The notes below the pieces were generated by a model. That model did no database searches and was not told the DNA's origin. It saw only the letters and a program-made list of their open reading frames with translations. A stretch of 35,520 bases of DNA, from contig LVAE01000049.1 in assembly GCA_001603905.1 (NCBI GenBank), positions 1 through 35,520 on the forward strand, written 5' to 3'. The position numbers were made by a program, and so were the translations under genes. This stretch comes from Fibrobacterales bacterium Fibro_02 (GTDB taxonomy: Bacteria; Fibrobacterota; Fibrobacteria; Fibrobacterales; Fibrobacteraceae). Shown here in pieces: positions 25,015 to 32,773 of this stretch. Positions within the stretch are counted from its first letter, which is position 1. Every line of letters starts with the position of its first letter.

Positions 25015-25055
25015 AATTAAAAAAGAGCTGTAAGGATAACTTACGGCTCTTTTTA
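25015..25055. terminator. Bidirectional intrinsic terminator
   Basis: Stem GAGCTGTAA/TTACGGCTC (25025-25033 and 25041-25049, one U-G pair) with A run before and TTTTT after, so it can end both the DUF1015 transcript (plus) and the lepA operon (minus). Confidence 0.8.
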
Positions 25056-25059
25056 TATG

Positions 25060-25155
25060 AGTTAATTCTTGGTCCCGTTCGCCACTTTGTGGCTCCAGGA
25101 TGACTTTTAAGTAGAGCTTCTTTGACTACACTGCGTTTCGCTCAGGATGACACTT
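25060..25155. repeat. Intergenic repeat with two CAGGATGAC boxes
   Basis: GGCTCCAGGATGACTTTTA (about 25090-25108) and CGCTCAGGATGACACTTTT (about 25139-25157) are two imperfect copies of one phrase, roughly 49 bp apart. Phrases of the type TGTCATCCTGAGCGAA are frequent intergenic repeats in many bacteria. The second copy runs right up to the stop codon of the signal-peptidase-like gene. No coding sequence is apparent. Confidence 0.5.
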
Positions 25156-26304
25156 TTATTGATCTTCTTTCGTTTCCGAGTCATTCTGTCCTGAATCTTC
25201 CTCTTCTTCTGTGGCGAGGAGCGACAGCGCGAAATTGACGGCCTTGTCTAGCAATTTCTTCGCGGGAACGACGACCTTGTTCTTGACGCGGTCGGGCCAC
25301 TTGAGATAGAGCCCGATGAAGTCGTTGTGGGTGAAGTAGCCTAGTTCGCGGGAGTCGGGGCAGCTGGCCCCTTTTGAACAGGTTAGGTAATAGCAGTCTT
25401 CTTCGATAATAATTTCGTTGAGCGGTTCTTCGAGGAATTCTTCGGGCTTTGGATCCGTTGCGTTTTCTGCCACGTTCGAAGCAGTGTCCTTAACAACAGA
25501 GTCCTTAGCAACAGTATCCTTGACGGTAGAGTCCTTGATTGCTGCGGTTTCGGCCTCGTTTGTATCCAGCGTCTGCGGCGGCGGTGGTGTGAGTTCAAGC
25601 TTGGCAGGCTTGAGGCGGAAGAGCTCGCGCTTGATTTTGATGGGGGCGTTGCCCGGTTCGCTTTGACGGATTTGCAACTCGATAAGGTAACGGTCTTGCC
25701 AGGGGAGGAAATTGATTTCCTTAAGGCTAACCTGGCGGTTCGCGATCTTGGTGGAGCCGACACGGTCCAGGTTTATTTCTCGGTCGCCCTGCCACAGGGT
25801 CGACTTGACGGCGACTTTTTGTCCGTGGGTATGCAGGTAAGACAAGATGTAATCCTGTTCGACATCGTTTAGTTTGTCAAAATAAAGAGTGTCGCCTGCC
25901 TTAGGAACATAGATGGTCTTACTTTGTATAAAGGAGTCTTCGTCTTTCCATTTGAAATTGCGATGCGGGGTACGGACGATACCTTTGTCTGTAATTTCAA
26001 TGGAGTCTCCTGGCATGGCGAGTACGTTGCGGACCATGGCCTCGCCGCTCTTGAGGGCGACCCAGACGATGTCTTGGTCATGAATTTCGCCTAGACACTG
26101 CGGAAGCTTGCACATCCAGTGGATGGAATGCTCCCTGAACTTTGGCGTCATCGAGGAGTCCATGATCTTTACGGGAGCGATCGCATAAAGGCGTGCCGCT
26201 AAGGCAAGCCCCAGTATTATCATGAGGATAAGGAATAAAAAGAAGATATGGCTTTGGGAATTGCGCCGCTGTAAACGTCGAACTTTTCTCGAAAGCCTGG
26301 ACAT
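25156..26304 (-). CDS. Signal peptidase I (LepB)-like protein with Arg at the general-base position
   Basis: 382 residues. One N-terminal membrane helix (about 20-40) and the S26 peptidase core: nucleophile region DSSMTP (S51), then AMVRNVLAMPGD, where the family has a lysine six residues before PGD and here there is R92, and a C-terminal box CPDSRELGYF (317-319 DSR) in place of GDNRDNSxDSR. Inserted before that box is a low-complexity linker (about 238-290) with repeated KDSVVKDT-type phrases. The gene begins 6 bp after the lepA stop, the same lepA-lepB order as in E. coli, so it occupies the normal lepB locus. It could be a degenerate, non-catalytic relative or a variant enzyme; another lepB may exist elsewhere. 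Confidence 0.75.
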   Translation of the reverse strand: MSRLSRKVRRLQRRNSQSHIFFLFLILMIILGLALAARLYAIAPVKIMDSSMTPKFREHSIHWMCKLPQCLGEIHDQDIVWVALKSGEAMVRNVLAMPGDSIEITDKGIVRTPHRNFKWKDEDSFIQSKTIYVPKAGDTLYFDKLNDVEQDYILSYLHTHGQKVAVKSTLWQGDREINLDRVGSTKIANRQVSLKEINFLPWQDRYLIELQIRQSEPGNAPIKIKRELFRLKPAKLELTPPPPQTLDTNEAETAAIKDSTVKDTVAKDSVVKDTASNVAENATDPKPEEFLEEPLNEIIIEEDCYYLTCSKGASCPDSRELGYFTHNDFIGLYLKWPDRVKNKVVVPAKKLLDKAVNFALSLLATEEEEDSGQNDSETKEDQ

Positions 26305-26310
26305 CTTGTT

Positions 26311-28131
26311 TTAGTCCCCGTTGCTGGTGGAGTTGTCGGAGAGCGAAAGCACGGCGAGGAACGCCTTCTGCGGCACTTCCACCGAGCCGATGCTCTTCAT
26401 ACGCTTCTTACCTTCCTTCTGCTTTTCGAGGAGCTTGCGCTTACGGGTAATGTCACCGCCGTAGCACTTGGCAAGCACGTCCTTGCGCACGGCCTTCACC
26501 GTAGAGCGGCTAATGATCTTGCCGCCGATGGCGCCCTGGATGGCCACGTCGAACTGCTGGCGCGGAATAAGGTCTTTGAGCTTCACGCAGATGGCGTTTG
26601 CATAAGTGTGAGCCTTGTCCTTGTGGATAATCACCGAGAAGGCGTCCACCGGGTCGCCGTTCAACAGGATGTCGAGCTTCACGAGGTTGTTCCTGCGGTA
26701 TTCGCTCGGAGCGTAGTCGAGGCCTGCGTAGCCGCGGCTCACGGACTTCAGACGGTCGTAGAAGTCAAACATGATTTCGGCGAGGGGGAGGTTGTACTTA
26801 AGAATCACCTTTTCTTCGTCGAGGTATTCCATGGTCTCGAATTCGCCGCGCTTTTCTTCGCAGAGCGTCATGAGCGCACCCACGAATTCCTTGGGCGTAA
26901 AGATCTGCGCCTTTACATAAGGTTCTTCGATGTGGTCGTAGCGGCTCGCGTCGGGGAGCTTCGAGGGGCTTTCGATCTTCACCATCGTGCCGTCGCTCAT
27001 GTACACGTGGTATTCCACGTTCGGTACGGTCGTGATGATGTCCACGTTGAATTCGCGGTCGAGGCGTTCCTGCACAATTTCCATGTGCAAGAGTCCGAGG
27101 AATCCGGTGCGGAATCCGAAGCCGAGCGCCTCGGAGGTTTCGGGTTCCCAACTCAATGCCGAGTCGTTCAGGCGGAGCTTTTCCAATGCTTCGCGCAAGT
27201 CCTTGTAGTCTTCTGGGTTAATGGGGTAGATGCCGGAATAGATCATCGGCAAAATATCCTTGTAGCCCGGAAGCGGCTCGGTGGCGGGGTTTGCGGAATC
27301 GGTCAGCGTGTCGCCGATTTTCACGTCGCTAATCGTCTTGACGTTTGCGAGCACGTAGCCGACCATGCCTTCGGTGAGTTCGTTGCGCGGGTCGCGACGC
27401 ATACTGAAGGTACCGACTTCGGTCACCATGTATTCGGCGCCGGTCTTCATCATCTTGATCTTCATGCCGGCACGGATGGAGCCTTCCACGATGCGGATGT
27501 AGTTGATCACGCCGCGGTAGGAATCGTACACGGAGTCAAAAATCAGCGCCTTGAGCGGGTTGCCCGTGTCGCCCTTGGGGGCCGGAATCTCGTCGACAAT
27601 CTTGTCGAGTACCTGCTCCACGTTCAGGCCGGTCTTGGCCGAAATGCGAGGAATCTTTTCGGGGTCGTAACCGAGAAGGTCGCCTACGAGCTGAGCCACA
27701 TGGTCGGGCTGCGCACCCGGCAGGTCCACCTTGTTGAGCACCGGAATGATTTCGAGGTCGTTTTCGAGAGCGAGGTAGAGGTTAGAAAGTGTCTGGGCTT
27801 CGATACCCTGGCTGGCGTCCACCACGAGAATGGCACCTTCGCAAGCGGCGAGCGAGCGGCTGACTTCGTAAGTGAAGTCCACGTGTCCCGGCGTATCGAT
27901 CATGTTCAGGATGTATTCCTTGCCGTCTTTTTCGTACACCATGCGGATGGCGTGTGCCTTGATGGTAATGCCGCGTTCGCGTTCAAGGTCCATGTCGTCC
28001 AGGAGCTGGTTCGTCATCTCGTTTTTCGAAACCGTCTTGGTCAGTTCGATCATGCGGTCGGCAAGCGTCGATTTACCGTGGTCAATGTGGGCGATGATGC
28101 TGAAATTTCTGATATTGTCGTTTTGCGGCAT
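26311..28131 (-). CDS. lepA: Elongation factor 4 (LepA), ribosome back-translocation GTPase
   Basis: 606 residues, normal for LepA. G1 is AHIDHGKST (about 14-22), switch I/G2 contains [11 protein letters not shown]3 is DTPGHVDF, and G4 is NKVDLPGA. The C-terminal domain unique to LepA is complete ([18 protein letters not shown] near the end). It binds the ribosome and affects translocation and assembly. Upstream on the minus strand TATATTTA (about 28175-28182) probably forms its -10 box, with a leader of roughly 40 bases. The gene diverges from the cyclophilin gene and precedes the signal-peptidase-like gene in one operon. Confidence 0.96.
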   Translation of the reverse strand: MPQNDNIRNFSIIAHIDHGKSTLADRMIELTKTVSKNEMTNQLLDDMDLERERGITIKAHAIRMVYEKDGKEYILNMIDTPGHVDFTYEVSRSLAACEGAILVVDASQGIEAQTLSNLYLALENDLEIIPVLNKVDLPGAQPDHVAQLVGDLLGYDPEKIPRISAKTGLNVEQVLDKIVDEIPAPKGDTGNPLKALIFDSVYDSYRGVINYIRIVEGSIRAGMKIKMMKTGAEYMVTEVGTFSMRRDPRNELTEGMVGYVLANVKTISDVKIGDTLTDSANPATEPLPGYKDILPMIYSGIYPINPEDYKDLREALEKLRLNDSALSWEPETSEALGFGFRTGFLGLLHMEIVQERLDREFNVDIITTVPNVEYHVYMSDGTMVKIESPSKLPDASRYDHIEEPYVKAQIFTPKEFVGALMTLCEEKRGEFETMEYLDEEKVILKYNLPLAEIMFDFYDRLKSVSRGYAGLDYAPSEYRRNNLVKLDILLNGDPVDAFSVIIHKDKAHTYANAICVKLKDLIPRQQFDVAIQGAIGGKIISRSTVKAVRKDVLAKCYGGDITRKRKLLEKQKEGKKRMKSIGSVEVPQKAFLAVLSLSDNSTSNGD

Positions 28132-28240
28132 AGGTGCGATAGATTTATCGGGTGAATACTGCTAATTTTCGGGGTAAATATAGAAAATGCGCAAATGGGC
28201 TTTGACAAAAATAGCTATATTACCGATATAAATTGTAGAA
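28132..28240. promoter_or_regulatory. Divergent promoter region lepA / cyclophilin
   Basis: On the plus strand a perfect TTGACA (28202-28207) is followed after 17 bases by GATATA (28225-28230), which overlaps TAAATT (28229-28234) six bases before the first ATG of the cyclophilin gene. A further CTATATTA lies at 28215-28222. On the minus strand TATATT (28177-28182) faces lepA. Confidence 0.5.
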
Positions 28241-28849
28241 ATGCACCATTACTCCATGGTCGTTAGAAATATGTTGTCAAAATTTTCAAGTAGCAAGGTC
28301 TGCCATTCTTGGTATCGTCCGATAATCTTTATTGCTGTCGTTTGCACCCTCGTATCGGGTCTGTTCTGTCTATCCTTTGCAGAAGGCAAGGTCTTCAATA
28401 AGGATTACTCTGGAATCAAGGCTATCGAGGCCACCATCGAAACTCACGAAGGTAAAATCGTAATTAATCTTGATTTCAAGTCCGCCCCGAATACGGTTGC
28501 CAATTTTGTGGAACTTGCGAACAAGGGATTTTATAATGGTCTCCTGTTCCACCGTGTGATTCCGGGATTCATGATCCAGGGCGGCGATCCCGAAGGTAAC
28601 GGCACGGGCGGTCCCGGCTATTCGATTGATGACGAGATTTCCAAATTGACGCATGAAACCGGCGTTATCTCTATGGCCAACCGTGGCCCGAATACGAACG
28701 GTTCGCAGTTTTTCATTACGCAGACGCCCCAGCACCATCTGGATGGCAAGCATACCGTGTTTGGCAAGGTGCTTGAAGGGCAAGATGTAGTTTGTCGTAT
28801 CGAGCAGAACGACCCCATTATTAACATCTCTATCGTGGAAAAGAAGTAA
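28241..28849 (+). CDS. Exported cyclophilin-type peptidyl-prolyl cis-trans isomerase
   Basis: Up to 202 residues. An N-terminal hydrophobic segment (about 27-46 from the first ATG) looks like a signal peptide or anchor, so it acts in the periplasm or at the membrane. The cyclophilin core is complete: [19 protein letters not shown] (catalytic Arg), [17 protein letters not shown], and [12 protein letters not shown]. The tryptophan that binds cyclosporin in eukaryotic forms is His here, as in many bacterial forms. The start is uncertain: ATGs at 28241, 28256 and 28271 are all possible and none has a good ribosome site. The histone-like gene follows after 3 bp. Confidence 0.88.
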   Translation: MHHYSMVVRNMLSKFSSSKVCHSWYRPIIFIAVVCTLVSGLFCLSFAEGKVFNKDYSGIKAIEATIETHEGKIVINLDFKSAPNTVANFVELANKGFYNGLLFHRVIPGFMIQGGDPEGNGTGGPGYSIDDEISKLTHETGVISMANRGPNTNGSQFFITQTPQHHLDGKHTVFGKVLEGQDVVCRIEQNDPIINISIVEKK

Positions 28850-28852
28850 CCT

Positions 28853-29926
28853 ATGAGTTCTAAGAAAGTCGCATCTAAGGATTCCAAGTCTAAAAAGGCT
28901 CCTGCCAAGGCTCTCGCAAAGAGTGCTGCCAAGCCTGCTGCAAAGGCTGCCGCTAAGGCTCCTGCCAAGAAGCCTGCCGAAAAGCCGGCCAAGAAGGCAG
29001 CTCCTGCTGCAAAGAAGCCCGCTCCAGCTCCGGTCAAAAAGGCTCCTGCAAAGAGTGCCGCGAAGCCCGCTCCGAAGGCTGAAGCGAAAAAGCCGGTGAC
29101 GAGGGAATCTCCCAAGGCTTCGAATGCAAAGAAGGCTCCTGCCGCAAAGCCTGTCGCAGCAGAGAAAAAGGTTGCAAAGTCCACCGCGAAGCCTGTTGCC
29201 GCAAAGCCTGTCGAAAAGGTTGCTGCAAAGCCGAAGGCTGCTGAAAAAATTGAGAAGGTCGCTCCTGTCGCAAAGAAGTCTACTCCTGCTCCGGAGAAGG
29301 CTCCTGTCAAGGAAGAAGCGAAGAAGAAGTCCGCTACGGTAGAAGTTGCCAAGGTTCAGGAAGAACCCGCTGCCGCTCCTGTTGTTGCTGAAGACAAGGG
29401 CGATGTCAAGAAGAAGAATGCTCCGGATTACGCCTACGCCGTTCTTCTGCAGGGCGTTAAGCGTCTTTCCAAGACGATCATGTTCGTGAAGGTCGATGAA
29501 TCCGAAGACCGTTCCAACAAGAAGAAAATGTCCAGCGATGTCAAGAACCTGGACATGAAGCCGACTTCCCCGATCCGCCACAAGGCGTCCCTCGCCGAAG
29601 AAACCCAGGAAGAATTGACGGAACGTATCCTCAAGGAGCTTGAAGAACAGAATCGCTTGTTCGAACGTGAAGCGGCGACGCAGATGTGCACCCGTTGCAA
29701 CCGCAATTTGGTGTCTCCTGAATTCTGGGTCGACAAGCACCTTGGCTTCTGCGAAGAATGCGCCGCTATCCTTAAGCTAGGCCAGTCCAAGGAAGCCCGT
29801 AAGGTGGAATACCAGCTGGGCGCTATGGACGGTGACTCCCTGGATGAAGAAGATGATGATATTATTGGACCGGACGCAGACGACCTGAAGGCCGCCGAAG
29901 AAGATCTGGCCGAAATGGACGATTAA
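28853..29926 (+). CDS. Histone H1-like Lys/Ala/Pro-rich protein with C-terminal C4 zinc finger
   Basis: 357 residues in three parts. Residues 1 to about 190 are almost only Lys, Ala, Pro, Ser, Val and Glu with repeated AKKPA, KAPAK and AAKPV units, like eukaryotic H1 tails and bacterial HctB/AlgP-type proteins; this part probably binds DNA or RNA. Residues about 195-275 are mixed charged. Residues 279-303 hold CTRC and CEEC, 17 residues apart, resembling the DksA/TraR C4 finger, and the protein ends in an acidic tail. The gene starts 3 bp after the cyclophilin stop, so the two are co-expressed. Codon use is strongly biased. Function is not established; nucleoid packaging or RNA-polymerase binding are possibilities. 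Confidence 0.75.
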   Translation: MSSKKVASKDSKSKKAPAKALAKSAAKPAAKAAAKAPAKKPAEKPAKKAAPAAKKPAPAPVKKAPAKSAAKPAPKAEAKKPVTRESPKASNAKKAPAAKPVAAEKKVAKSTAKPVAAKPVEKVAAKPKAAEKIEKVAPVAKKSTPAPEKAPVKEEAKKKSATVEVAKVQEEPAAAPVVAEDKGDVKKKNAPDYAYAVLLQGVKRLSKTIMFVKVDESEDRSNKKKMSSDVKNLDMKPTSPIRHKASLAEETQEELTERILKELEEQNRLFEREAATQMCTRCNRNLVSPEFWVDKHLGFCEECAAILKLGQSKEARKVEYQLGAMDGDSLDEEDDDIIGPDADDLKAAEEDLAEMDD

Positions 29927-29950
29927 TTTCTCCATTCATTACAAATTCAA

Positions 29951-29981
29951 AAAACTCTCGCAGGTTTGCGGGAGTTTTTCA
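29951..29981 (+). terminator. Intrinsic terminator after the histone-like gene
   Basis: Stem AACTCTCGCA/TGCGGGAGTT (29953-29962 and 29967-29976, one U-G pair), loop GGTT, then TTTTT. Confidence 0.85.
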
Positions 29982-29993
29982 TTTTTCTTGGAC

Positions 29994-30082
29994 GCGCTAA
30001 TGAAGAGGCGCCGGTACTTTTGATTCGCACCAATGAAGAGGTGCCGGTAATTTTTAGATATGCCAATAAATTAGCGTCGATA
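29994..30082. repeat. 33-bp-period direct repeats downstream of lexA
   Basis: AATGAAGAGGCGCCGGTA (29999-30016) and AATGAAGAGGTGCCGGTA (30032-30049) differ at one base and are exactly 33 bases apart. A third, decayed copy begins at 30065, again 33 bases on (AATAAATTAGCGTCGATA). The period is 11 codons, and the frame starting at 29999 stays open to about 30126 but has no usual start codon. I see no gene in the remaining bases up to the lexA stop at 30152, and no obvious lexA terminator. Confidence 0.7.
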
Positions 30083-30151
30083 CTGATTGACTGTATAGAC
30101 GCACTGGTCGAACGGCGCGACAGATGAATCTTGTCTTGGCGAGATTGCCTG

Positions 30152-30826
30152 TTAGTTCACCTTGCGCATCACGCCGATGAGCTTGCCTGCGATTGTGAAG
30201 TCCTTGTCGTTCTTGACGATGATCGGACGGTAGCGCGGGTTTGCGGGGCGGAGTTCCACATGGTCTGCCAGCGGATGGTAGTACTTGACGGTTGCTTCGT
30301 TGTCGATTTGGGCGACAATGATTTCACCACGTTCGGCGGTCTTTTGCTGGCGGGCGAAGATGAGGTCGCCGTCAAAAATGCCGGCGTTGATCATGGAGTC
30401 GCCCTTGACGCGAAGTGCGAATACGTCGGAGCGGCAGGCGAGGAAGTCACGGTCGATCGTGACGGTGCCTTCGAGGTTCTGCACGGCGAGAATCGGCGTA
30501 CCGGCGGCAACTCGGCCTACGATAGGAATTTCGATCGTGTTGCTCGGGGCTTCGGCGACATTTCCGCTTTTGTCGTTGTCGATAACTTCGATGCCGCGGC
30601 TGAGTCTGGGCGAACGGTTGATGTAGCCCTTCTTGATGAGGGCTGCAAGAATGGAACGCACGCCGTTTGTCGAAGAAATTTCAAAATGGTTGCCGATTTC
30701 GCGCACCGTGGGCGGCATACGATTTTCCTTTGAATATTTCTTGATGTATTCAAGAATTTCTTCTTGACGGGAAGTCAATTCCTTGCGCTTGGAATTTTCC
30801 AAGCCGTCGAATTTTCCGTTGACCAT
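30152..30826 (-). CDS. lexA: LexA SOS repressor
   Basis: 224 residues. The N-terminal winged helix (about 16-80) includes [12 protein letters not shown] and PPTVREIG, and the recognition helix region [13 protein letters not shown]. The C-terminal S24 autoprotease is intact: cleavage site A108-G109 in GRVAAGTP, nucleophile S144 in GDSM, and general base K181 in ATVKYY. It represses SOS genes until RecA filaments trigger self-cleavage. GAGG precedes the ATG. Its promoter contains an operator in the spacer, so it represses itself. Confidence 0.96.
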   Translation of the reverse strand: MVNGKFDGLENSKRKELTSRQEEILEYIKKYSKENRMPPTVREIGNHFEISSTNGVRSILAALIKKGYINRSPRLSRGIEVIDNDKSGNVAEAPSNTIEIPIVGRVAAGTPILAVQNLEGTVTIDRDFLACRSDVFALRVKGDSMINAGIFDGDLIFARQQKTAERGEIIVAQIDNEATVKYYHPLADHVELRPANPRYRPIIVKNDKDFTIAGKLIGVMRKVN

Positions 30827-30857
30827 ATTTTACCTCGCTATTAACTTTCTATACACA

Positions 30858-30886
30858 AATATAATGCACAAAAGGGCATTTGTCAA
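30858..30886 (-). promoter_or_regulatory. lexA promoter
   Basis: On the minus strand TTGACA (plus 30881-30886) and TATATT (plus 30858-30863) are separated by exactly 17 bases. The -10 continues as TATATTTG. It is the best-formed promoter in the window. Confidence 0.85.
30865..30879 (-). promoter_or_regulatory. LexA box 1 inside the lexA promoter spacer
   Basis: The minus strand reads TGCCCTTTTGTGCAT here with a leading A, a perfect match to TGCNC-N4-GTGCAT, the operator I recall for Fibrobacter succinogenes LexA. The box fills the spacer between -35 and -10, so a bound repressor would block RNA polymerase directly. Confidence 0.85.
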
Positions 30887-30895
30887 TATTTTCAC

Positions 30896-30910
30896 TGCAC
30901 AAAAGTGCTT
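30896..30910 (+). promoter_or_regulatory. LexA box 2, between lexA and psd
   Basis: The plus strand reads TGCACAAAAGTGCTT, which matches TGCNC-N4-GTGCAT at all defined positions but one (T for A). It starts 31 bases from box 1, about three helical turns, so dimers on both boxes would lie on the same DNA face. It is upstream of the -35 of lexA and 70 bases before the psd ATG. Confidence 0.7.
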
Positions 30911-30980
30911 TTTTTACAAAAAAATATGAAAAAGCTTTGGGAGGCGGTACTCGCCACGGCGAATTACTATCTTTCGCTTC

Positions 30981-31832
30981 ATGAATACTGCATTTTATGT
31001 CTTTATGAAGTTGTTGCCGAAGAACGCGGTAAGCCGTGCGTTCGGTGCCTTTACCCGTCTTCGCGTGCCGGTGCTTTCGAAGGTGGCACGCAATAAGTTT
31101 GCCGCCTACTACAAGCTGAATATGGAAGAGTCGGAATATCCGCTCGAACATTACGCAAACATCGGTGAACTTTTTATCCGCAGGCTCAAGCCGGGAATGC
31201 GCCCGATTGCAGACTCTGAAATCGTGTCGCCGGTCGACGGTGTACTTTCACAGACGGCCACTTTCGACGAAAAGCAGGAATTGATTCAGGCGAAGGGCAA
31301 GACCTACACGCTCAAGGACTTGCTCCGTGACGAAGATATGGCCGCCCGCTTTGAAGGAGGCGCATTCGCGACGATTTATCTGGCTCCGTTCAACTACCAT
31401 CGCATTCACAGTCCGGCTGCGGGCGAAGTTATTGGTGCGAGTTATTGTCCGGGAACTCTCTGGCCGGTGAATGTCGGTAGCGTAGAACGCGTGGAAGGCC
31501 TCTTTTGCATCAACGAACGACTCACGAGCCATATACGCCTGGACGACGGTTCTGAAATGCTGGTGGTCAAGGTCGGAGCTACGAACGTGGGCCGCATCGG
31601 AGTCGCTTACACGGACGAGCTCCTTGTGAATGCGGGCAAACTCCCCAGGGACTGCAAGCGTTACGACTGGAAACCCTCGCAAGAAATCCGCGTGGAAAAG
31701 GGCGGCGAACTCGGCCGTTTTGAAATGGGCAGCACCGTGATTCTCGTGGTTGACAAGAAGATTCGCGAAAGGAATCCGGGACTCTTCCAGAGCCGCGTCG
31801 GAACAGCCGTGAAGGTGGGCGAGGCGCTCTAG
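30981..31832 (+). CDS. psd: Phosphatidylserine decarboxylase proenzyme
   Basis: 283 residues. This pyruvoyl enzyme makes phosphatidylethanolamine from phosphatidylserine at the inner membrane. Catalytic features: SPVDG (D86), YHRIHSP (H140 and H143), and the self-cleavage site FEMGST (G250/S251, usually LGST). Cleavage gives a large beta chain and a small alpha chain of about 33 residues. No Shine-Dalgarno precedes the ATG at 30981 and the frame has no other upstream ATG. A small ORF starting at ATG 30926 in another frame overlaps the start by more than 100 bases and may couple translation. A LexA box lies 70 bases upstream. No pssA gene is nearby. Confidence 0.93.
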   Translation: MNTAFYVFMKLLPKNAVSRAFGAFTRLRVPVLSKVARNKFAAYYKLNMEESEYPLEHYANIGELFIRRLKPGMRPIADSEIVSPVDGVLSQTATFDEKQELIQAKGKTYTLKDLLRDEDMAARFEGGAFATIYLAPFNYHRIHSPAAGEVIGASYCPGTLWPVNVGSVERVEGLFCINERLTSHIRLDDGSEMLVVKVGATNVGRIGVAYTDELLVNAGKLPRDCKRYDWKPSQEIRVEKGGELGRFEMGSTVILVVDKKIRERNPGLFQSRVGTAVKVGEAL

Positions 31833-31869
31833 CATTGCGTCAAGGCGCATTGCCTTTAGGTATTTCCAG

Positions 31870-32754
31870 GTGGTTTCTGTCAAGCGTTTTATTCACGATG
31901 AGCCGGCGTTGTTCAAGGCGACGGCTGAATTCGTGCGCCTGTTTGCGCGAATCGATGACCCGGTGCTGGCCGTGGCGATCCGCGAAAAGACTATCGAGGC
32001 GCGCATCGCGTGGACGCTTTTAGGAACGGCGCTTTTCCAGGATGTGAACTACGCCGAGTTTGTGACGCTTTTGCGGACTCTGAACGAAAAATTCCCTGGC
32101 GAAAAACTTTGGACGTTGCCGGTGCCGAAGGCGCAGGACATCGAGGCCTGTGTAGAATCCGCTTTCGGTTGTCGCTCCTGGTCCATGTTTGAGAACGTGT
32201 CGGGAATTTTTTGGAGCGTCGGACTATTTGTGCGCCGCCATCTGGATTTGCAAGGGTGGCTTAAGTCCCGCACGCCCGAAAAAATTTGGCGCGATCTGGG
32301 TGAAATCTACTTTATGGGCAAGGGTAATCCGCGTCCGAAGGTGTGTGCCGCCATTTACCGTCTGCTTGCTCCAGCGCCTGTAGGACTTGGACTCGACTGC
32401 ATCGAAAGTGATTCCGAGCATAATCCCGTGAAATGGCCGCCCTTGCCTTTAACGATGGGCGCTCGCCGTTATCTTTCGATTCTTGGACCCGCAAGCGATG
32501 GCTTTGCCGATCTGGAGCCTGCACAGAAGCAGAAACTTGCGACCGATATGTATGTGGCGCTTGTGCGGTATTTGATGGAACAGTCCGAAAATGCCGAAGT
32601 GAAAAAGTCGAAGGTGGATGCCTTGATGGCCTATGTGGCTGCTCATAGCCTGCAGTTCTACTTGGAAGACGGTACGGAATGTTTTATCTGTCGACTTTCT
32701 ACCGACCATTGCCGCAAATGTCCGCTACGGGAATTCTGCAGCTACGCAGAATGA
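31870..32754 (+). CDS. Uncharacterised protein with endonuclease III-type Fe-S cysteine motif
   Basis: 294 residues from a GTG start. I do not recognise the whole protein. Its last 24 residues have cysteines at 271, 274, 281, 284 and 290; the last four follow C-x6-C-x2-C-x5-C exactly, the [4Fe-4S] cluster motif of endonuclease III and MutY. The mainly helical body could be a strongly diverged HhH-GPD fold: GNPRPKVCAAIYRL is vaguely like the HhH lysine helix, but no catalytic Asp is seen at the matching place. It may be a DNA-repair relative that has lost or changed glycosylase activity. It starts 37 bp after psd. The GTG start is preceded by AGG at ten bases and is uncertain. Confidence 0.6.
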   Translation: MVSVKRFIHDEPALFKATAEFVRLFARIDDPVLAVAIREKTIEARIAWTLLGTALFQDVNYAEFVTLLRTLNEKFPGEKLWTLPVPKAQDIEACVESAFGCRSWSMFENVSGIFWSVGLFVRRHLDLQGWLKSRTPEKIWRDLGEIYFMGKGNPRPKVCAAIYRLLAPAPVGLGLDCIESDSEHNPVKWPPLPLTMGARRYLSILGPASDGFADLEPAQKQKLATDMYVALVRYLMEQSENAEVKKSKVDALMAYVAAHSLQFYLEDGTECFICRLSTDHCRKCPLREFCSYAE

Positions 32755-32773
32755 TTTTTACTAAATTGTGCCT

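Noticed and set aside
26608..28155. 515-codon plus-strand frame opposite lepA
   Set aside because: lepA is certain from its GTPase motifs; the antisense frame is open because of strong codon bias and has no recognisable domain.
28618..29352. Long minus-strand frame (244 residues, Ala/Phe-rich) opposite the histone-like gene
   Set aside because: It is the shadow of the repetitive Lys/Ala/Pro-coding sequence; the translation is low complexity, it has no ribosome site, and the plus frame has the Cys4 finger and operon position.
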